Assembly (NCBI RefSeq): GCF_042611095.1
Contig: NZ_JBHFPV010000002.1
Coordinates: 930,001-994,000, forward strand
DNA: 64,000 nt
From: Meishania litoralis
GTDB lineage: Bacteria; Bacteroidota; Bacteroidia; Flavobacteriales; Flavobacteriaceae
Reading direction: 5' to 3'
This document shows positions 50,001 to 59,134 of this stretch, in pieces. The notes below the pieces were generated by a model that was given only the letters and a program-made list of their open reading frames with translations, searched no databases and was not told where the DNA came from. The translations under genes were made by a program, and so were the position numbers. Positions within the stretch are counted from its first letter, which is position 1, and the number at the start of each line of letters is the position of its first letter.

Positions 50001-53000
50001 GACAGGATAAGGTTCGTTCAATGGTTCGTTGTCGCTTCGTGTTCCATTGACCTGTAGTTCCGCAGGACAATTATCCGTAGCACCGGCGGTACCTACTTCC
50101 AGGACCAGCGGACTGCCATTATTACTTATCGTCGAAATATCGGCCGGGCAGATGACCGTCGGGCCCTCTTCATCAACAATGGTAATCAATTGCTCGCAAC
50201 TTTCCGAGGTATTTCCGGCTTCATCTGTTGCCGTCCAAGTGATGGTCGTCTCCCCTATCGGAAAGGGATCGGTCAATTCTAAATTGTCACTTCTTATTGC
50301 CTCAAAAATGAAGGTTTCGGAGATATTATCTGTGGCCGTAGGCTCTAAAATGGGGAAGTTGGCGTCACAAGCATCTTCATCGGTGGAAGCAACAACAGGC
50401 TCCGGACATGTAATCACGGGGGGCTCGATATCATCAGCTGTACCGGGCACCAATCCGGGAGACCCCACATCTGTCCTGGGCGTGTTACTGGTATAAGCAC
50501 CTTCTTCGCCATCGATACTTAGCGCCCAATTGTTACCATCTTCATTATCAGATTCGATATTGCTCAAATAAATGGAACTTTGGCCATCATCAACAGGCCA
50601 TCCCTCCTCGTTGTTTTTATAAGTCACTTGTTGCACGATGTTTCCGTTGGTATCCCAGATAGTAATCAGGTCGCCTGAACCATTACCCAATGTGGGCCAT
50701 GCCGTAACTGGAATCAAGTACACATCTCCCCAAACATCCTTGAAGTCCTGCTCTGAAGTGTCATCTGCATCAAAGAGAATTGCCGATTGACCCGCTTCTA
50801 GTAAACCACTTAAAATATTAGCTTCGGAGGGTTGGGTATTTGTATCATCAAAATAAAATCCGCTACTAAAGTCGATGGGGTCGGGTCCATTATTATAAAC
50901 TTCTATCCACTCCCAACCGGAATCGGTACCGCCGGGATTATACATAATCTCGGTAACGATTAAATCTATCGGTCCGGAAGCTGTAACGCCATTTAGGGTA
51001 ATATCATTACCGTCACCACCCACATAGCTAATTGTTCCAGAAAACGCGCCAAAACTTACCGCGGTGCCTTCAGCCAATTCGGCAAATGTTCCGGTAATGG
51101 CATCGATCCCATCGTTATCGATCAAGACAATTTCATCGTTGTCACCATTGGCATAACCACCTAACAGGTTCAATGTTGCACCGTTTATGTTTACCGTACC
51201 CGTAACAACCACTTGATCGTGTTCAAGGCCAGGCAAAGGACCATTTACCTCGGCATCTAAAGTACTGCCATTTTCAAGGACAAGATCGCCTGTATTCAAA
51301 ACACCAGGGCTTGCACCGGGAGCAATAATCGACGAACCATCTATATTCACCGTACCAATAATGGAACCTACACCTACCAAGGTGGAACTGTTGGAGAAAT
51401 TGGCAGCATCGCCAACATTGATTATCAGGTTATTGGTATCAAATACACTGTTGTCGACATTCAAATGGTTCAAATCCAACTCACCTGAACCTGTAACCCG
51501 GACATTCAAATTGTTCAAGAACAATCCGTTTTCGGAACCCAAAAGTTGTAAAGGTGTTTCAATGGCGATCGAGTTGTTACCACCCGCACCATCGACGGTG
51601 ATTCCGCCAGTGATATTTGCCAAAGGTACCTCTACCGTGTTCGCATCGATTTGTACTACATCATCACCACTAATCGAAATGGAATCGGATGTATTGACAA
51701 TTCTAAGATTAGTACCGTTGACAGACAGTTCGAATATATCATCAATATTACCATTAACATCAGTTATCTGCAATATGCCTTCTGTTGATAGTGTAATATT
51801 GGTCTCAGGTGTCTGTAAAACACCGGAATATTCGTAAATAGCTACTTTTCCTTTCTGACCTTCATATCCAGGGCCTCCTAAGATAATAATGTCGCCTTCT
51901 TTGTTCATGGCCAAGTCTTGACCCACTTGTGCATAAATTGGTTGCCCCAGTAGCTGCCATTGTGCCCCATTATATTGAAAAATTCGTGTCGGCTGGCCAA
52001 AGTCTCCGATCAATACGATATCACCTATTCCATTAATATCTACCTGATAACCCGGTTGCTCAGTATTTGGCCCAGGTGTTACTGGGCCTATTGTATTGCC
52101 CAATTGAGACCATGAACCGTTCGCAAATTGAAAGATTTTTGCATAATCGGCAGCATTGGCACCTACTACCATTTGGTCACCTACATCATTAAGTGCGACG
52201 GATATGCCAAAAAAATCTTGATTGCCATCGGCGGTCAAATCAGTACCCAGTTGTTGCCAATTGTCATCTACCAGTTCGAAGACCTTGACATAACCGCCTG
52301 CCAAGGGCAATGAATAACCACTTTTACCTACCTGATAAGCCCCCACTGCCAAACGGGTTCCCGCCGCATTCAGACTTACATCCCTACCAAAATTATCGCC
52401 GAACTCAGAACCGGTTAGATTTTGCCCTACTTGCTCCCACTGGTTCCCAGCCCATTGATATACCACAGCGAGACCCGTCTCATTATTTTCACCAGCATAA
52501 CCTATTACCAAATTGTTTCCGCTCGCATCAAAATCGACTTTTTGAATAAAAGCCACCCCTGCGGCAGGAATCTCGGCACCTAATGGCGACCAAATATCCG
52601 AGAGCAATTGAAATACCTGAACATCTCCATCAGCTTGGCTTACGGCCAGCCGGTCGCCGGCGTCATTCAAATCGATTCCGCTTCTACTGCGCCCAAATTG
52701 ACCTCCGGAAACTGAATTACCAAGTACATTCCAATTATCACCACTTCTTTCAAGAACGGTTACCACACCCACATTTCCATTACCATTGGTATTCGGACTC
52801 ACATAGGCTATTCTGTTACCCAGCGCATTTATACTAACTCCCGCCCCTAATTGATTTTCGGTGGCACCCACAAAAGGCTGACCCACCTGAAACCAACAAT
52901 CACCTGAACCTGTTACTGTGATTAATTGTCGACAAGATTCCGAAACATTGCCCGCTTCATCAGTCGCTGTCCAGTCTATCGTAGTTTCACCAACAAAGAA

Positions 53001-55016
53001 GGGATCTGTCAAAGGTCTTTCATCGCTACGGATACCCACAAAGGTAAAATTGGTCGATACGTTATCGCTAGCTGTTGGGTCTGTAAGGGTTACCGAGGTA
53101 GAACAACTTGCACCCGCAATAGCATTAATATCAGATGGACATGTAATTAAAGGTGTTTCGGAATCTATGGAGGAGTCGATACAAAAAGTAAATGCTTGAA
53201 TGTTTGCAAATTGACCTCCACCGAACAGTACTACACCGTTTTTTGTAACACGATAACTTCCGCTACCCTGACCACAACAAATACCGTCCCCAAATGAATC
53301 TTCAATGATAAATTGATAAGTGCCATCTGGTAAACCCGTAATTTGTTCAGTTATAGTCGTGTTCGACTGGGCGGCGGTATAACTTGCCTCTGCTAGAATT
53401 GCACTGCCATCGGCATTAATGATACGCCACGAGGTTTCTTCGGCGAAACTATCAAAAACGATTTCTAAATCCAGGTCCCCCGAAACGCATGGGGTATCGC
53501 CCAGTTCGGTAGTGAATTGCCAATCAAAACCAAATCCGTCCGAGCTAGTACCGACCCAATCATTACCGGCCAAATCCTCAAAATGACCTGATTTTATGGC
53601 CAACCGTAAGGATTTGTTTGGCGGTAAAGGTTGCAGCGGTGTTATAGTCAAAGTTGAAACATTGCCATCATCCGTCAAGGAAAGACCTCCGTTGGCAATA
53701 CTAAGATCCGCCAAGGTAATAAATCCACCCGTTGAGCTTGGTTCATAAATATTCGCGATTAGATTATCATCGGTGCTTTGTACGATTTCATTAAAAAGTA
53801 CCGTGAATACTTGATCTAGGGGAACATTCGCACGTTCGTTCAATGGTTCTAGAACGGCTATTGGCGGTTGGGCGTCAGATGTATCATTTGGATCGAACTT
53901 TTGAACAATAGTGTTGAAAGCGTTATTATTAGGCCCTTTGTCCATATAGGTAAGATAAGTGACATTGCTGACATCAACTAACACGGATGTCCAAGCCGAT
54001 GTATTTTCTGCAACATTTAATGAGCCTAAGGGCTCCCATGTGTTTGCATTGAGTCTTAGTATAGATGCCTTCCCCTCATTATTATAATCTAAAAAAGAAA
54101 TGTGGGGTATTCCAGAATCACCTACATATAGAGATGACTGGCCCAAACCTACACCGGTATCTGTGGTGCCGGTTACTACAGGGTTAGTTCCGGCAAAGAC
54201 CCATTCTGTACCGTCGAACCGCTTTACATAGGTCTGGTAATTGGATACCGGATCTTGGAAGACTATTTCTGAATAGAGCACATAAGGCATTCCGTTTGCA
54301 TCCAAATCCATATCGATATTGGCCGCAAACGACGGTACGACCACGGCCTCGTTACCTACAATTTGCCAATCATTGCCATCAAAACTATATACGACAACCC
54401 CTGGCCCGTTCACATTTGCCAAGATAATAGGGTAACCATCTGAATTTATATCAATGTGATGAGGAGTAGCATAAGGGGGAGAAAAATTATCATCGCCTAC
54501 GGGTAACCAGTTCGATCCATCAAACATTCTTACTTTAATCCGAACATCATTTTCATAATCACGGTATACAAGAATAGGAGTGTCGTTACTGTCTAAGACG
54601 ATTTGTGAAAATCCTAGGGCTTGCGAAACAAAAGAACTTCCTACAATTTCCCAATTTGACCCATTAAATTTCTGCACGGTCACACCATTTAAACAGCTAT
54701 ATGCGAGGTACACATTTCCCAGTGAATCAAAATCCAAGGAAAAATCCGCACAGTTTTCATCGGTGAAATTCGGTGTTCCAACATAAGTCCAATTTCCATT
54801 ATCGAATTTTCGAACATTACCTTTAGAGTTGTTATTGATATCAGCATACGCAATATATAATACATCACTGTCATTCAGTGCTGATGTTTGCCGATATGAA
54901 GGGCCGAGGGTAGGTACGTTTGGTTCATCAGAACCTACATTTTTCCATGTTTGAGAGTGGAGCGAATAAAACGAAAAAAGAAAAAGCAATGATAAGGTAA
55001 TTGTAAAATTTCTCAT
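47082..55016 (-). CDS. Giant multidomain T9SS surface protein
   Basis: 2644 residues from the Met at 55016 (a Met at 55040 adds 8). Positions below count from 55040. In order: signal peptide (MRNFTITLSLLFLFSFYSLHSQ); a beta-propeller-like region with repeated FDGSNW units (about 45-380); a Big_5-like Ig domain (390-505); an HYR domain (630-707); a second propeller with LNDAGDRLAV-type repeats (713-1070); a beta-solenoid-like stretch; a lamin-tail domain (1368-1527); two HYR domains; a PKD-like segment; BspA/DUF285 repeats (1885-2160, NMEYMF, NWDVSNV); two near-identical F-type lectin-like domains (2177-2325, 2410-2558); and a T9SS sorting domain ending ESLVIKKE. A cell-surface adhesin or carbohydrate binder is inferred. 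No TM or catalytic motif is seen. Confidence 0.88.
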   Translation of the reverse strand: MRNFTITLSLLFLFSFYSLHSQTWKNVGSDEPNVPTLGPSYRQTSALNDSDVLYIAYADINNNSKGNVRKFDNGNWTYVGTPNFTDENCADFSLDFDSLGNVYLAYSCLNGVTVQKFNGSNWEIVGSSFVSQALGFSQIVLDSNDTPILVYRDYENDVRIKVRMFDGSNWLPVGDDNFSPPYATPHHIDINSDGYPIILANVNGPGVVVYSFDGNDWQIVGNEAVVVPSFAANIDMDLDANGMPYVLYSEIVFQDPVSNYQTYVKRFDGTEWVFAGTNPVVTGTTDTGVGLGQSSLYVGDSGIPHISFLDYNNEGKASILRLNANTWEPLGSLNVAENTSAWTSVLVDVSNVTYLTYMDKGPNNNAFNTIVQKFDPNDTSDAQPPIAVLEPLNERANVPLDQVFTVLFNEIVQSTDDNLIANIYEPSSTGGFITLADLSIANGGLSLTDDGNVSTLTITPLQPLPPNKSLRLAIKSGHFEDLAGNDWVGTSSDGFGFDWQFTTELGDTPCVSGDLDLEIVFDSFAEETSWRIINADGSAILAEASYTAAQSNTTITEQITGLPDGTYQFIIEDSFGDGICCGQGSGSYRVTKNGVVLFGGGQFANIQAFTFCIDSSIDSETPLITCPSDINAIAGASCSTSVTLTDPTASDNVSTNFTFVGIRSDERPLTDPFFVGETTIDWTATDEAGNVSESCRQLITVTGSGDCWFQVGQPFVGATENQLGAGVSINALGNRIAYVSPNTNGNGNVGVVTVLERSGDNWNVLGNSVSGGQFGRSRSGIDLNDAGDRLAVSQADGDVQVFQLLSDIWSPLGAEIPAAGVAFIQKVDFDASGNNLVIGYAGENNETGLAVVYQWAGNQWEQVGQNLTGSEFGDNFGRDVSLNAAGTRLAVGAYQVGKSGYSLPLAGGYVKVFELVDDNWQQLGTDLTADGNQDFFGISVALNDVGDQMVVGANAADYAKIFQFANGSWSQLGNTIGPVTPGPNTEQPGYQVDINGIGDIVLIGDFGQPTRIFQYNGAQWQLLGQPIYAQVGQDLAMNKEGDIIILGGPGYEGQKGKVAIYEYSGVLQTPETNITLSTEGILQITDVNGNIDDIFELSVNGTNLRIVNTSDSISISGDDVVQIDANTVEVPLANITGGITVDGAGGNNSIAIETPLQLLGSENGLFLNNLNVRVTGSGELDLNHLNVDNSVFDTNNLIINVGDAANFSNSSTLVGVGSIIGTVNIDGSSIIAPGASPGVLNTGDLVLENGSTLDAEVNGPLPGLEHDQVVVTGTVNINGATLNLLGGYANGDNDEIVLIDNDGIDAITGTFAELAEGTAVSFGAFSGTISYVGGDGNDITLNGVTASGPIDLIVTEIMYNPGGTDSGWEWIEVYNNGPDPIDFSSGFYFDDTNTQPSEANILSGLLEAGQSAILFDADDTSEQDFKDVWGDVYLIPVTAWPTLGNGSGDLITIWDTNGNIVQQVTYKNNEEGWPVDDGQSSIYLSNIESDNEDGNNWALSIDGEEGAYTSNTPRTDVGSPGLVPGTADDIEPPVITCPEPVVASTDEDACDANFPILEPTATDNISETFIFEAIRSDNLELTDPFPIGETTITWTATDEAGNTSESCEQLITIVDEEGPTVICPADISTISNNGSPLVLEVGTAGATDNCPAELQVNGTRSDNEPLNEPYPVGTTTIIWETMDVAGNVGQCTQTITVMFDASMENDITGFEIPNQVGEAQIDPLEKTITITMPFDTDVTALAPSNISVSAGATVSPEEGIAQDFSQPVSYTVTAEDQSEQQWSVSVMLQDEPFRPFITTWKTDNPGTSEDNQIMIPTFPGAFYDYTVDWGDGSFNEGVNGDITHTYETPGTYQVSISGEFPRIYFNNSGDKGKLIAVDQWGDIIWRSMERSFYSCINMDLKTLDVPNFSQVTDLSLMFGDCNNLIGNESIGQWDVSGITNMNSMFITAYQFNQDISTWNVGNVEDMGYMFASAISFNQDIGNWDVSSVSNMEYMFDSILFPGMQFNQNIGQWDVSKVQDMTGMFSLNESFNQNIGDWDVSNVSSMRTMFSGAKSFNQDLARWNVENVTNMHGMFSGASSFNQNLGNWKIAQVFSMGGMFKDIGLSIQNYDNTLNGWSTQQLQSGVAFDGGHSQYCLGEEARQKLIDDFGWTITDGGKNADCDTNCTSSNLALDRPSSQSSTYGTGEALYANDGNRAGTIPWGSSVDLQHTAVGEYQPWWQVELIELSQLLRIDIYNRTNGLESRLNNFYVLISDDPFAPGATLASLLEDPGITSVYFDGAAGLEESFPVDVNGRYVRVQLSGTGILHMAEVEVYGCPLGPDPCEEIQVAIDPVGPFLGTEGPQSLTASPLGGIWSGDVSAEGIFDPGQGIGFYSATYTYTEGTCTISASTEIIVNPADCISPNLALDRPSSQSSTYGTGEARYANDGNRAGTIPWGSSVDLQHTAVGEYQPWWQVELIELSQLLRIDIYNRTNGLESRLNNFYVLISDEPFTPGATLASLLDDPGITSVYFDGAADLEESFSVDVNGRYVRVQLAGTGILHMAEVEIYGCPLGSSGKNYVNGKSNEMELYPNPASNVVSVSFKTPIKYINVSIFDVTGRLVKTVPSTNLGDDLNVEELGTGIYFLQATDENGGVYQESLVIKKE
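47366..48510. repeat. Duplicated F-type lectin-like domains at 702-bp spacing
   Basis: The segments about 47366-47810 and 48066-48510 are near-identical in the same orientation, offset 702 bp (234 residues). A run of roughly 150 bp around 47565-47718 matches 48267-48420 with no difference that I can see. The GC content is visibly higher than in the rest of the gene, suggesting the domain was acquired and then duplicated. Confidence 0.88.
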
Positions 55017-55040
55017 AATGGTTGTGTTTTGGTTATTCAA

Positions 55041-55360
55041 AAAATTGGAAGGCCAAGCTTAATATAGGGCACTAAACTAACCGCCAATATAACACCACAA
55101 AGCATCCAAGTAAATACCTATTAATGGGTATTCTCTTATTAGGAAGTAAAGTTTATCAAAGAGATCTGGGAAGATTACAACTTTTGATTTGCACGTTGAA
55201 ACTATACAGAACGACCAAATCCCTTAAATTTTTGTTGTGAAGTACTTCAATTTTGTGGTATAAATCTGTCAAATTTGATGTAGTGTACTTCGCTAATATT
55301 CTTTGGATGCCAAATAAATATCAGATCAGAAACAATAATATTAGATTTATTAAGAGAAAG
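55041..55360. other. Intergenic region upstream of the giant surface protein
   Basis: About 320 bp, AT-rich, no gene. It must contain the promoter of the minus-strand giant gene, but no single TAnnTTTG box stands out on that strand, so none is annotated. Confidence 0.5.
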
Positions 55361-55900
55361 TCAATCACTATTTTCAGGAACTTTGCCCTTTACTCCTTTA
55401 AAAAAAGATTTATAACCTTTGAAGTCGGCATCCTTATCATCGGTGGTCAAATAGGGACTTGAAATTTTCACTTCTTTTCGACCATAGTCAAAGGCCACCA
55501 TAACTATGGGTACATTGGCCGTTTTGGCGATGTAATAAAATCCTGTTTTCCACTCGGTGACCTTTTTGCGGGTACCTTCGGGGGCCAAGGTAAGGTGTAT
55601 CTTCTTCGAATTTTTTATCAGCTCGGCGCACGCGGCCACAAAATTATTGCTCTTGCTGCGATCAATTGGCATACCGCCCATTCGCCTAAAATACCAGCCC
55701 CATGGCCACTTGAACAAACTTTTTTTGCCCACATAGTTAAACTCTTCGTTCAAAACCCTGCGCACAAGAAGTCCTAGAAAAAAATCAACGTTGCTCGTAT
55801 GCGGTACCACGATGACGACACACTTATCTATTTGCGGAAATTCACCGACCAATTTCCATCCCATTAATTTATAATAGATAAATTTGGCCAACTTGTACAT
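55361..55900 (-). CDS. 1-acyl-sn-glycerol-3-phosphate acyltransferase-like protein (PlsC family)
   Basis: A 179-residue acyltransferase. Motif I HTSNVDFFLG (HX4D) is at about residue 34, motif II around MGGMPIDRSKSNN, and motif III reads LAPEGTRKKVTEWKTGF, all in place. The protein is short compared with PlsC (about 240) and lacks a clear N-terminal TM helix, like the small glycerol acyltransferases of Bacteroidota. It follows the kdnB gene by 65 bp on the same strand and may act on membrane lipids with the LPS genes. Confidence 0.85.
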   Translation of the reverse strand: MYKLAKFIYYKLMGWKLVGEFPQIDKCVVIVVPHTSNVDFFLGLLVRRVLNEEFNYVGKKSLFKWPWGWYFRRMGGMPIDRSKSNNFVAACAELIKNSKKIHLTLAPEGTRKKVTEWKTGFYYIAKTANVPIVMVAFDYGRKEVKISSPYLTTDDKDADFKGYKSFFKGVKGKVPENSD

Positions 55901-55964
55901 AGTTATCGAATCTGTAAAATGGTCAACGGTTCTTGGTTAGGGCAATAAAATAGGTGAACAGATA

Positions 55965-57089
55965 CTATATTTTCTGATAAATGGCCCTTAATTTCTCAGG
56001 TGTAATCGTTTTTTGCCAATTTGAACCCAAGGCATTCTCCCAAAGGGGTTCCATGCTCAGGGCCACATTGATCATCGTTTCAAAGTCGCTTTCGCTCAAT
56101 GTGGCGCATATGTTTTTAGGCAATTGAATTCTATGCTTTTTCAACATCGTGTCGAAAAGGGCGACACCGTCGGGATAGAATTCATCCAAATGTTTAAAAA
56201 CCAAACAGTTGCCTATGCCATGTTTTACCCCCAACAAATAACCAAGTCCATAACTCATGGCATGCGCAACGCCAACTTGGGAATACGCAATGCTCATGCC
56301 ACCATGCCATGAGGCCATCATCAATTTATCTCGAGATTCGGAAGGGGAAAGGTCACCCAAAAAGACCTCTTTGCAAAGTTCCAAGGCCTTTTCGCCATAG
56401 CTTTGGCTGAAAGCGTTCAAATATGTACCATTGAGCGATTCTATACAGTGGATGTAACAATCCATGCCTGTGTAGAACCACTGCTCTTTCCCGACACCTT
56501 TGGTAAGTTCGGGATCTAATAATACCTGGTCGAAAGTCGTATAATCTGAATTGATCCCTAATTTCTTTTCAGGGCCCAGAAGTACCGTAGTTCTAGATAC
56601 CTCGGCACCTGTTCCACTAATGGTGGGAATGCCCACATGATAGATTGAAGGTCGATGGACCAAGTCCCATCCTTGATACTCACAGGCACTACCTTTATTG
56701 GTCAGCATGATAGCGACGGCTTTCGCCAGATCGAGTAAGGTACCCCCACCAATACCCACTATACCCGATGGAAGTTCGGTGAATTCATCCCTTAACCTTT
56801 TCACGATGGCATCTACCTGTATGGTCTTAGGTTCTTCATCGGCAGAGATAAAAATAATTTGGTCATTGAATATTACCGGTAGTCGATCGATCAGGCCTGT
56901 TCCTTCAAAAACATCATCGACCAAGAAAATGAAAGGAGCTTCGGAATGGTTTCTTCTAGGCATTAGAATTTCACCTAATTGATCAAAACTTCCATTGCCA
57001 AAAACAACCCTGGGCACCATTGGAAAGTTTCGATACTTCTTTTGCGAAATGCTCATTTTATTTGCTCCGATCTCCTTTTTTATATGCAT
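55965..57089 (-). CDS. kdnB: Iron-containing alcohol dehydrogenase, KdnB-like (Kdo 8-oxidase)
   Basis: A 374-residue group III metal-dependent alcohol dehydrogenase. The cofactor loop is GIVGIGGGTLLDLAKAVA, the next block TISGTGAEVSRTTVL. Metal-binding residues lie in DCYIHCIESLNG and the His of GVAHAMSYGLGYLLGVKHGIGN. KdnB oxidises C8 of Kdo so that KdnA can aminate it to Kdo8N. Its place directly after a HAD gene and kdsB supports that assignment over general alcohol dehydrogenases. The first 11 residues before MSISQKK are weakly supported; the Met at 57056 is an alternative start. kdnA is not in the window. Confidence 0.75.
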   Translation of the reverse strand: MHIKKEIGANKMSISQKKYRNFPMVPRVVFGNGSFDQLGEILMPRRNHSEAPFIFLVDDVFEGTGLIDRLPVIFNDQIIFISADEEPKTIQVDAIVKRLRDEFTELPSGIVGIGGGTLLDLAKAVAIMLTNKGSACEYQGWDLVHRPSIYHVGIPTISGTGAEVSRTTVLLGPEKKLGINSDYTTFDQVLLDPELTKGVGKEQWFYTGMDCYIHCIESLNGTYLNAFSQSYGEKALELCKEVFLGDLSPSESRDKLMMASWHGGMSIAYSQVGVAHAMSYGLGYLLGVKHGIGNCLVFKHLDEFYPDGVALFDTMLKKHRIQLPKNICATLSESDFETMINVALSMEPLWENALGSNWQKTITPEKLRAIYQKI

Positions 57090-57097
57090 AATACTAT

Positions 57098-57778
57098 TTA
57101 CAAATGTGATGCAATATCTTTTAAACTATTGACCGTCAAATAATTATTGTTTTGTTCTTCAACAGGTACTTCTTCGTGTTGCCAAGTCGTATGAAAAGGA
57201 ATATGGATCGCCTGTGCCCCGATTCTGGTAATAGGCAGCACATCGGACTTCAAGGAATTGCCTATCATCAAAAACTCTTTGACATCGATTTTTAAATGGT
57301 CAAGCAAATTTAGGTAGTTTTCTTCTTTCTTATCGCTCAGTACCTCGACGTGATGAAAATATTCCGACAATCCGGATCGCTCAAGTTTTCGTTCTTGATC
57401 CAATAGATCGCCCTTCGTCAAAACGATCAATCGGTATTTATCCTTTAATTGTTCCAATACTTCCTTGACACCCTCGAGCAATTCCACCGGATGTGAGATC
57501 ATCTTTTTACCTAGATTCAAAATTTCGCCAATCGTTGCTTGCGAAATCTTGTTATTTGAAATATCCAGGGCCGATTCGATCATCGAAAGCATAAAACCTT
57601 TAATACCGTAGCCGTATAAATCCAGATTTTTGATTTCAACCTTGAACAGTTCTTGGTCGATCTTATTCTTGGTTTCATAGGCATCCAACAATTCAGCGAA
57701 CTTTTCTTCGGTTTCCCTAAAATAGGTTTCATTGACCCATAAGGTGTCATCGGCATCAAAACCGATGACCTTGATCAT
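57098..57778 (-). CDS. HAD-family hydrolase in the Kdo cluster
   Basis: A 226-residue haloacid dehalogenase-like phosphatase from the Met at 57778 (MIKVIGFDADDTLW); the upstream Met at 57796 would overlap kdsB by 10 bp. Motif I is FDADDTLW, motif II LIVLTKGD, motif III region and IV MIGNSLKSDVLP. The cap is an alpha-helical C1 type. It lies between kdsB and kdnB on one strand with almost no gaps. It is not the usual KdsC, which is a short capless enzyme, so its substrate is open. Confidence 0.82.
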   Translation of the reverse strand: MIKVIGFDADDTLWVNETYFRETEEKFAELLDAYETKNKIDQELFKVEIKNLDLYGYGIKGFMLSMIESALDISNNKISQATIGEILNLGKKMISHPVELLEGVKEVLEQLKDKYRLIVLTKGDLLDQERKLERSGLSEYFHHVEVLSDKKEENYLNLLDHLKIDVKEFLMIGNSLKSDVLPITRIGAQAIHIPFHTTWQHEEVPVEEQNNNYLTVNSLKDIASHL

Positions 57779-57786
57779 GCTGTAAT

Positions 57787-58515
57787 CTATTTCCATACTT
57801 CTTGCGCCCTCTTTAGGTCTTCAGGCGTATCTATTTCAATGCCCGAAACGGTGGTCTCAACCATTTTGATCTTTTTACCATATTCCAAATAACGGATCGC
57901 CTCTATTTTTTCCGTTGCCTCCAACGGCAACATCGGTAATTGTTGAAAAGCCATCAAAGCACTTTTTCTGAACGCATAGATACCTTTATGTTTGAAATAT
58001 CTTGCTTTGGCTTCCGTAGATCGAGGATAGGGAATCGGTGACCTTGAAAAATAAAGTGCAAAATTTCTGTTGTCGACAATTACCTTGACCGTATTAGGGT
58101 TTTGTATCTCATCTTCATCGGTTATGCGCACCATCAATGAGGCCAAATCGATTTCATGTTCCGTGTCCCCTTCAAAAACCTCCAAAACGGCTGATAAACT
58201 GGCTTTTTCGGTAAAAGGCTCATCACCCTGCACGTTCACAATGATATCCACATCCATGTCGGCTACGGCCTCTGCAATTCTATCACTGCCACAATCATGT
58301 TCTTTCTTGCTCATGATGGCCTTACCTCCGGCATCGGTAACCGTCTCAAAAATAACGGGACTATCGGTAACCACATAGACCTCATCGAACAGTCCAGTCT
58401 TTGCGGCCGCCTCATAGGTTCGCACAATTACAGGTTTACCCGACAGGTCTTGCATCAACTTTGCCGGGAAACGTGAGGCGGCATAGCGCGCCGGAATCAT
58501 TGCAATAATCTTCAC
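57787..58515 (-). CDS. kdsB: 3-deoxy-manno-octulosonate cytidylyltransferase
   Basis: Activates Kdo (or Kdo8N) with CTP for lipopolysaccharide core synthesis. The nucleotide-binding start is IAMIPARYAASRFPAKLMQD. Other family blocks are CGSDRIAEAV, IIVNVQGDEPF and YFSRSPIPYPR. Length 242 is standard. First gene of the kdsB-HAD-kdnB run, which ends at the PlsC-like gene. The KdsA and KdsD genes are elsewhere. Confidence 0.93.
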   Translation of the reverse strand: MKIIAMIPARYAASRFPAKLMQDLSGKPVIVRTYEAAAKTGLFDEVYVVTDSPVIFETVTDAGGKAIMSKKEHDCGSDRIAEAVADMDVDIIVNVQGDEPFTEKASLSAVLEVFEGDTEHEIDLASLMVRITDEDEIQNPNTVKVIVDNRNFALYFSRSPIPYPRSTEAKARYFKHKGIYAFRKSALMAFQQLPMLPLEATEKIEAIRYLEYGKKIKMVETTVSGIEIDTPEDLKRAQEVWK

Positions 58516-58534
58516 TTTATTCCACAGATTTATA

Positions 58535-59104
58535 TTAGGGCCTCGTCTTGGGCCTAAGTTTTCGATAGATCAAAAAAATGATAATCAAGATAATTATCAC
58601 CATAACGATGGCCAAAACTGGTGCAAAAATTGATGCCGCCGTTACCGCCAATGCGGTACCGGTCTCAACTGTCGATACGACCGGATTGCCCAATCCCCCG
58701 GTAGTGGCCGTAGAAGCCATTCTTCCCGCAGCACCGGCACCTTTAATTGCGGTTGCCGTGCCCCCGCCTGCAATAATGGCCAATGACCAGGTAACCACGG
58801 GGTCTAAATTTGCGACGGTCGAAACCATTACGGCCGTACCTGCAATTGCGGCCAATGGAACCGCAAAACTATCCAACAAATTATCGACCCATGGAATGAA
58901 GTAGGCGAAAATTTCAACTACCGTAGCAACGCCAAGCGTTATGACAGCGGCCAGACTGCCGATCCATTGCCAACTTTCATTTAGCTCCCAAACATTGAAA
59001 TACGAGGCTAGACTAAGCGCAAAAAGTGGTAGGAAAACCCTAAAACCGACCGATGCCGCCAAACCCACTCCCAAAAAAATACTGATAATCGTCTCAGACG
59101 TCAT
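58535..59104 (-). CDS. DUF4126-family membrane protein
   Basis: A 189-residue hydrophobic protein with about five membrane segments (ISIFLGVGLAASVGFRVFLP, WIGSLAAVITLGVATVVEIF, LAAIAGTAVMVSTV and a strongly hydrophobic C-terminal helix VLAIVMVIIILIIIFLIY) followed by a short basic tail. The GFRVFLPLFALS and ATAIKGAGAAGR segments are DUF4126 landmarks. It may be co-transcribed with kdsB, 19 bp downstream. Function unknown. Confidence 0.75.
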   Translation of the reverse strand: MTSETIISIFLGVGLAASVGFRVFLPLFALSLASYFNVWELNESWQWIGSLAAVITLGVATVVEIFAYFIPWVDNLLDSFAVPLAAIAGTAVMVSTVANLDPVVTWSLAIIAGGGTATAIKGAGAAGRMASTATTGGLGNPVVSTVETGTALAVTAASIFAPVLAIVMVIIILIIIFLIYRKLRPKTRP

Positions 59105-59134
59105 AAAAAAAGTTTGAACTAAAATAAACTATTG

